Source: Colocasia esculenta
Lineage: Eukaryota; Streptophyta; Magnoliopsida; Alismatales; Araceae
Direction of reading: 5' to 3'
DNA: 64,000 bases
Assembly (NCBI GenBank): GCA_014218235.1
Contig: CM024764.1
Span: 63,215,184 to 63,279,183 of the forward strand
Shown: positions 57,812 to 64,000 of the stretch, piece after piece
Numbering within the stretch: position 1 is the first letter of the stretch
Layout: each line of letters starts with the position of its first letter
Made by a program: the position numbers and the translations under genes
The notes under the pieces: model-generated
What the model saw: only the letters and a program-made list of their open reading frames with translations
The model's database searches: none
What the model was told of the DNA's origin: nothing

Positions 57812-60800
57812 TGTAGCGACCCTCATTATATCGGTACGGTTATACCAACCCACGTCGATATAGTGAACGTTGCCACAGTGGGACATTTACCCAACAATAA
57901 CATTCAGCTGAGATACACGTGAATATAAGAACAGAGTAGCGGAAGTAAAAGAACCACTGTCTTCATTTCATTCATCATCCACATTTAACATACATGTTCG
58001 ATAACATTTAAAGACTAAAAGTCCACATAATTTAAATTGCTGAAAATCAAATACATAGATGTCCATACTTATACATTCTTCCATGATAATGCTAGTACAA
58101 TGTTCAATTTACATACTATGAAAATCACAAAATGTCACAAGTACTCCAACACTCTAATCTCCACGCTCGGAGTCGGTCTCCAACGTCTCCTCCACAAGTG
58201 TCTCGTCACCAACTACACCTGTACGCCGAAGCAAGTAGTGAGTCTAAAAGACTCCGCAAGTACTTCTACACATACCGTACATGCACATATCATAGTAGGT
58301 TCTACATACACATTCACAAGACACAACACGTAGCATGCTTGACATTAAATTTTACAACCTATCATGGTGAATCTACAATTTAAACACATGGACTATGCTT
58401 TCAGATTTCCTAAAATAGAATCACCTATCACATGCTTTCTATTCATTCCTCACATAAAAATCTACCTTCAACCAACTAAGACATGGAAGCCATTAACATA
58501 AATTCCCGAGCATGCATGAAAGGAAACATACTAACATGGAATCTACACATTTCTACGCATATACGTAACCATTTTACATGCTTTAAGCTTGCTGTTTTTA
58601 CATGCTTTAGCAACCATAATCTAACACATGAGAGCTACAACAACGATTAAATCACAACATGTGAACAACCAAGTATGGAAGTTGTTTATATATGCTTAAC
58701 AATTATCCCTAGCATGGATTCTAGGCATTTTGCATACATAAACATGATCATAACATAGTAAAGCTACTGTTTAAGCATGATTTCAGATTGTCATAACATG
58801 GATTACAAACTCACATCCTCACATTTTGGTTTCACATTTTTACACAATTTCAAATTCGCATATTTCACACTTTACACATGCACTTTTACACATTGTTCAC
58901 ATTCACATTTTTCACATGAACACATACACATTTACACATTCACATTTAGTGCCGTGACACATAGTCCAAACCACCAAAGAAGGACACAACACATCACATC
59001 ACATAGACGCCATCTAGGCAATACAATGGCGACTCTTGGACTGCGCAGACCGGGAGAACAAGTCTCCACCCTAACCAGTGGTACTTGTCCACCTCCAGGA
59101 TTTCCCCCTAATGCCCTTAGGGTCACAACACATTGAACCTTCTCAGGGGGACTTTTCCCTGATACGGTTCCACTGCCCTCTACGGAAGCAGAGTCACATT
59201 TGGCACAAGTTACACATTACACATTTTACTGATTTTAACACATATGTTTACACATGTCACTCTCATTTCATTCACTTTCTCACTCACATGCACACTTCTC
59301 TATTTTTCCTAACATGGCACTACAATTACAGAAATTTAGTACTCAGGAAATTTCACTAATCAGGTTGCTATATACAAAATCAAATCATTTTACAACGGCA
59401 TGCATTAGTTTCGCATTTCTACATAGAAAATTCATATTGCATCATATACTTGTCCAAATGACCTGAAATTTTAACCACTAGCTGATTTCGGGTTTAGGAT
59501 CCCACATGCAAATTTTCAGATTTTTCTAACCTAAAATGTAATTACAGAAAATCTAACATCAAATTCACATGCTACCCACAATTCAAGTTAGCATGGAGTT
59601 GAACACCAATCACAATTTAACAACTCACTGTCTGAATCCTAGCATGCATAGAACCACATGATTTATTCCCGAATTTATTGGGCAATACACAATTTACGAA
59701 AGATTTATCGTGACCTACGCATGATTTCTATTTCCCAAAACAAAAAATTCAATAAATCATACAAGCATGGAAAATTCCAGAAACTCAGAGCACAGACAGG
59801 GTTGTACATACATGGTCTAAAAAAAATTAGGGCAACATGATTTTACCACGGATTATCAGGATAATGGTGAGGACATACACACGAACATTCTTCCACATGC
59901 TTTTAAATATGTAATAAGCTCTACCATCCACAAAATAAGTGTACATTCACATTCTCATCCATTACATTAGCTAGTATACATAGCATATAAGAGATTACAT
60001 TATATCCTCATCGTGAAACATATCGAAATTAATCATATAGAAGGGCAGAACAGTTCACTGTTCTGTCCAGACGAACTTGGCGACGGTCTCTAGCCGTTCC
60101 AGGAGTGGACGACAAGATCATTGGACGCACACCAGGGATCTCGGCGTCAAGGGCATTGACGCCAAGTTCCTGTCTGTGCAGAAACACAGACCGAACTCAA
60201 ATGCAAAGGTGAAAGGGGGATCTAGGACACGAGGGAAAATGCACAAAATGATAAAACCAACCTAGACACATATAAGGACGTTATGGGTAAGGTACTTGCC
60301 TTTTAGATATACTCCAAAGGGATCAAAAGGCTTGGTGAAGCTCTCCTTGGGTTGTCCCAAGAAGTTCCCAACCAGCCTCCAAGATGGCCTTCCTCCGGGA
60401 TCTTGAGCAAGCTCCAGTGCAATCCGAGGTCGGGGATGCCTTCCTCGATGATCCAGCAAGCTCCTTGATGCAGCAGGTGGTCGGATCAAGCTTCAGAACT
60501 TCAGATTTTGGGTTGCAAAGGTGAGGGTTTCTCACAGTCCGAAAATAGGGTTTCACTCCTTTCTCTTCTTCCTCTCTTGCAAAGGGGCAAAGAGAAGGCT
60601 TAGGGTTGTAAAAATGGGTTTGTATATAGGAGAGGGGGTTCTCCTATCACGCAGGGGTGACAAGATGGCCTTTCAGATCGTTGGGGACAGCTCCCCAATG
60701 GTTGGGGTGGCTTGCTTCCGGAATTTCCGGCTCTGCAACGCATGCAGGTCAGAGAAGTTGGCGTCCACATCGCTGGACGTTGGGGTTAGTGTTGGCGTCC

Positions 60801-61094
60801 ATAGGGTTGACGCCGACACCACATCGACGTCTGTTGATATTGACGCCAATTTGGCCTTCGGCCAGAACTCTAAAACATGCAGAAACCATGTACATCTTAT
60901 ACCTATATATGTCATATGCATACTACTACGTACATACTACCATCATACCATTCATACATTATTTACATCTAATTTATACACATGCATGCAATAGTATACT
61001 AACTAGTACTTACGTAGATATTTACATACGTACATACACAACATGAATTATTTACATGCAACACAATAATGCAACAAAATTCGAGGGCCTTACA
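57812..61094 (-). repeat. 5' LTR of the chromovirus
   Basis: 3283 bp, near identical to 49595-52876, with scattered single-base differences and small indels. Drives element transcription toward lower coordinates. Confidence 0.95.
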
Positions 61095-61099
61095 TAACT

Positions 61100-62640
61100 C
61101 ATCCAGAAAGAGATATGTATGAATTTAGAAAAGAATTTATTGCTCCACAAGTACTCTAACTAATATATAACCATAATTAAATGTGATATTATTTTTTTCA
61201 TCTGTATTCAAAAAGTAATGCTCCCTTTATTGATAAAAATGGAAGATGGGCAAACTAGTGAACAATAGATGTTAGAAAGGAAAAACTGCAGGAGCACCGG
61301 AAGCATACATTAGAAATAAGCAACAAATTGTTGGGAAGGAAAAAGGGGGATGGCATTACACCAAAAACATTACCAAGATGTGAAGTTGCAGAAGGGGTCA
61401 CCAATACGAGATCATTATAGAGTTCATACATACATATATATAAATTATGAGTGTCTGGAAAGAACCTGCTTGAAAGCCAATGAATAAGTACCAATCTAGA
61501 AAAGATCTATGTATTTGACTAAAGTGGGGTTAACTTGTTCTTCTTATAGTTTGTTCAACCATCCTTAGTTCAATAATAGTATCTACAAGGACATGGCTTC
61601 CTAAAAGAAAATGTTCAACCATCCTTAGTTCTGCACATTCTTTCATGGATGGTCAAATAGGCAACCCTGTTGAAAATGCGGATTTGACATTCTGAGCCCA
61701 AAAACTACAAAAGTAAACTATTACTTTTAGTATTTTTTGTACAGGGACTCACATAGTCTATGGTTATGTTAAAGGAAGAATCGTTGACACAGGTAATCAA
61801 TTAATGTTATTGTACATCAATTTTGATTTTATTCCTTGTTGGTTACATGTATTGATGGTTTTTCTTACAATTGCAGGGATGTATTGTTGTTCAATCGAGA
61901 GACAATCATTAAATGGAAGGCTTATAAGAGGCATTATATTCTCATATTTTGTATATCATGGGTAGATTGTGACTCTTGTTGTACATTCAGACTCATAATT
62001 ATATGTAGGATGATGATGTGAAATTGGTGTAAATAAAATACTTCTGTTGTATATGATGATGTGAAATTTATGTAAATTAAGTTCTGTGTGTTAATTTTTA
62101 TGAAATGCATGTTTGAAAGATATAGAATCTTTTTTAGCTTTTATATTCTCATAGATGTCTTAAATTTACAGGACTTAAATGACGTAAAACAGAGGAAATA
62201 CTGTCCGTTTGTTTCCAGAAAAATATGAATATTTTATTTAATTTTAAACTTGCAAAGTTAGTATTAAAAAAAAAAAGAACATATGGTTGACATTTTTTTC
62301 AAATTATGTGCATCATCACGTGATGTGAAATTATATAATGTAAGTTGATATTTTTTGAATTTGTGATAGTAGATTGTTCAATTTAAAAAAGTTCTATATG
62401 ATAGTTTATAATTAAGTATGATGGTACCATATAATAAAATAAATATGACGGTACCATATAGTAAAAAAATATAATGATGAATATTATATTTCATAATAAA
62501 ATTAATATGATAGTAGCATCTACATAGTAAAACATATATGGTAGCACATAGTACAATAAAAAAATAATAAAGAAAAGTAATGGAGGGTGGAGGATAAGGA
62601 TATTTTAAGAAAGATAATACAAAAGTAGAGGGGTTAGTCA
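61100..62640. other. AT-rich DNA right of the chromovirus
   Basis: Right-hand interior of the proposed split DNA transposon. No coding domain. GATGATGTGAAATT words repeat at about 62010-62070, and ATGGTACCATATA/GACGGTACCATATAG words at about 62420-62465. Confidence 0.5.
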
Positions 62641-63475
62641 CTTTAGCCTACCAAACCACAAAAATGCAAAGTAGGTTAACCCACTTTAACCCATAGCGTT
62701 AACTTTTACATTATCAAATCAAATTGTACTTTAACCCAGTGTAAAGTTGTGCTTGAGGTTGAGTTGGGTTAATCCCAACCCTTTTCCAAAGTGGTACGGG
62801 CCCGTTTGGTATCGAGATAGGGATGGGTTATCCCTAATTTAACCCCATTCGTCATTTGGTATGCCATTTCACACCGGAGATAAGGGGGGTTAAGGATTTT
62901 GGGAACATGGATGACTTATCCCCATTTTTGAGGTTAGAACCGGGGATAAGTCATTCCAACTTTTTGTTGGAATGACTTATCCCCATTTCTTAAACCCCGT
63001 TTCTATGTTCTCACGCCCATTCGTGCGAGACTTCTCTTTCCCTCGTCTTGCCCTTTTCTCTCGTCTTGCCCTCTTCTCATCGCCCTGGTGATGCCCTCGA
63101 ATCCTCAATGCTCCGATGCTCCGATGATGCCCTAGCCGCCGAGGTGTTCCGTCCTCTTCTCCTGCTCTCCTGCACTCTTCCCATTCCTGCGCTCAGTCCT
63201 CCGATGATGCCCTAGATGACGATGATACCCTAGCCGCCGAGGTCTTCGATCTTTCGCTTGCGGTGTTGTGGTGCCTCCTTCCCCTTCGATCTGTCGCCTA
63301 CGACTTGCTGCTGCTTCCTTCATCTTCGATCTACGGGCTGCTGCTGCTTCCTTCATCTTCGATCTACGGGTTGTTGCTGCTGCTTCCTTCAACTGTGATC
63401 TATCACCATGGTCTAGTGCTGCTTCCATCATCTTCGAACTGTCGCCTACGGTCTAGTGGCTTGCGCTCTCTTGGG

Positions 63476-63790
63476 TTCTTCCTTCCCCCATTTTCTGTGG
63501 TACATGTCCTTCCCCCCTTTTGTTGCATGTTGTTTGGTGGTTCTTCCTTCCCCCATTTTCACAAGTTGGAGAGGCGATGGTTGTGTGGTACATGTCCTTC
63601 CCCCCTTCTGTTGCATGTTCCCGAGTGGATTCTTCCTTCCCATTTTCACAAGTTGGAGAGGTGATGGTTGTGTGGTACATGTCCTTCCCCCCTTCTGTTG
63701 CATGTTCTCGAGTGGGTTCTTCCTTCCCATTTTCACAAGTTGGAGAGGCGATGCCTGTTGCCGAGTGGGTTCTTCCTTCCCATTTTCCAT
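63476..63790 (+). repeat. Tandem repeat of about 88 bp, 3.5 copies
   Basis: Units start TTCTTCCTTCCC at about 63476, 63541, 63630 and 63717, and contain TTCACAAGTTGGAGAGG and GTGGTACATGTCCTTCC. It generates the overlapping open frames on both strands at 63263-63881, which lack any domain. Confidence 0.85.
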
Positions 63791-63978
63791 CCTGGCAAAA
63801 TTTACTCACCATAGTAGTTGCTATTCCCCTCGATCTGTTGATTGTTGTCCATGTTTGTTGTGCTGTGTTGATTTAATATGATCACTTGTATGTGGTGTAT
63901 GGCCCATCTGTGTTGCTTGTGGGGTCTCCTATTCCTTGTGTATTTTCCTTCCCTATATATTGTTTACATTCATAATAT

Positions 63979-64000
63979 GAAGAGAGAGAGAGAGAGAGAG
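63979..64000 (+). repeat. AG dinucleotide microsatellite at the window edge
   Basis: AG run that reaches the end of the window. Confidence 0.9.

Larger units (their letters stand above)
49595..61094 (-). mobile_element. Ty3/gypsy chromovirus, Tekay/Del type, 11.5 kb
   Basis: LTRs at 49595-52876 and 57812-61094 (3282 and 3283 bp), perfect 5-bp duplication TAACT (49590-49594 and 61095-61099), tRNA-Met primer site at 57795-57806, polypurine tract at 52877-52888. Order on the minus strand is gag, protease, RT, RNase H, integrase, chromodomain, which is Ty3/gypsy with the C-terminal chromodomain of the Tekay (Del) lineage. LTRs are near identical by eye, suggesting recent insertion, yet the coding region has several frameshifts and stops. 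Confidence 0.95.
45844..62797. mobile_element. Probable non-autonomous DNA transposon split by the chromovirus
   Basis: CCACTTTAGAAAAGGGTT at about 45847 and, inverted at the other end, CCACTTTGGAAAAGGGTT (62777-62794) look like terminal inverted repeats. Both ends are followed inward by GGGTTAA/TTAACCC-rich DNA. Without the 11.5-kb retroelement it would be about 5.45 kb. The target duplication is not clear and no transposase domain was recognised, so the superfamily is open (PIF/Harbinger is one option). Confidence 0.45.
62798..64000. mobile_element. Start of another DNA transposon, runs off the window
   Basis: Begins GGGCCCGTTTGGTA directly after the right end of the previous element. Subterminal GGGATGGGTTATCCC- and ATGACTTATCCCCATTT-type repeats follow (inverted copies around 62905-62990), as in many plant PIF/Harbinger- or hAT-type elements. 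The other end is outside the window, so family and length are unknown. Confidence 0.4.

Noticed and set aside
63132..63881. Several overlapping frames of 99-141 codons
   Set aside because: Generated by the 88-bp tandem repeat and pyrimidine-rich composition; open on both strands.

Overview
This window is plant nuclear DNA: spliced genes with GT-AG introns, a plant-type U2 snRNA promoter, and long stretches of LTR retrotransposons and small DNA transposons. The GC-rich first exon and promoter of the aconitase gene next to AT-rich introns fit a monocot, but the species cannot be named from the sequence. Gene-like content is one complete protein gene and one snRNA gene; most of the rest is transposon-derived.

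Layout. 1-10.3 kb: a complete 20-exon aconitate hydratase gene on the minus strand (985-10027; 996 residues deduced, all phases consistent, Fe-S cysteines present), with a TATA box at 10268-10277. 10.7-11.65 kb: a non-autonomous hAT-like element (12-bp TIRs, 8-bp target duplication) filled with a GC-rich minisatellite. 11.7-16.5 kb: AT-rich intergenic DNA with diverged repeats and a 398-bp hAT-like MITE.

About 16.5-36.1 kb is a nested stack. The host is an old Ty1/copia element on the plus strand (LTR remnant, tRNA-Met primer site at 19715, broken gag, and pol start at 34.8-36.1 kb). Its LTR was hit by a 2.57-kb LTR that is now solo (17045-19609). Its gag was split by a 13.66-kb Sirevirus-like copia element on the minus strand (21144-34799) with 2.3-kb LTRs, gag, pol and a third ORF downstream of pol. 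Its pol was hit by a 523-bp hAT-like MITE (35287-35809). 

36-45.8 kb: repeats and AT-rich DNA, a U2 snRNA gene on the minus strand (38909-39104) with plant USE and TATA elements, and a 2.88-kb solo LTR (40836-43716, target duplication TCCAT). 45.8-62.8 kb: similar inverted ends suggest one DNA transposon about 5.4 kb long, rich in tandem repeats, into which an 11.5-kb Ty3/gypsy chromovirus of Tekay/Del type inserted (49595-61094, LTRs of 3.28 kb, target duplication TAACT, minus strand). Another DNA transposon with terminal GGGCCCGTTTGG begins at 62798 and runs off the window.

The most unusual observations are two intron-like segments in the gag of the chromovirus whose removal restores a gag-like reading, a TAATG stop-start overlap between gag and pol of the Sirevirus-like element, an AAATCGTT minisatellite in its LTRs, and a stop-codon pattern in that element that looks like cytosine-methylation decay. 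No CRISPR array, tRNA or rRNA gene was seen, and there is no convincing new defence or metabolic system here.
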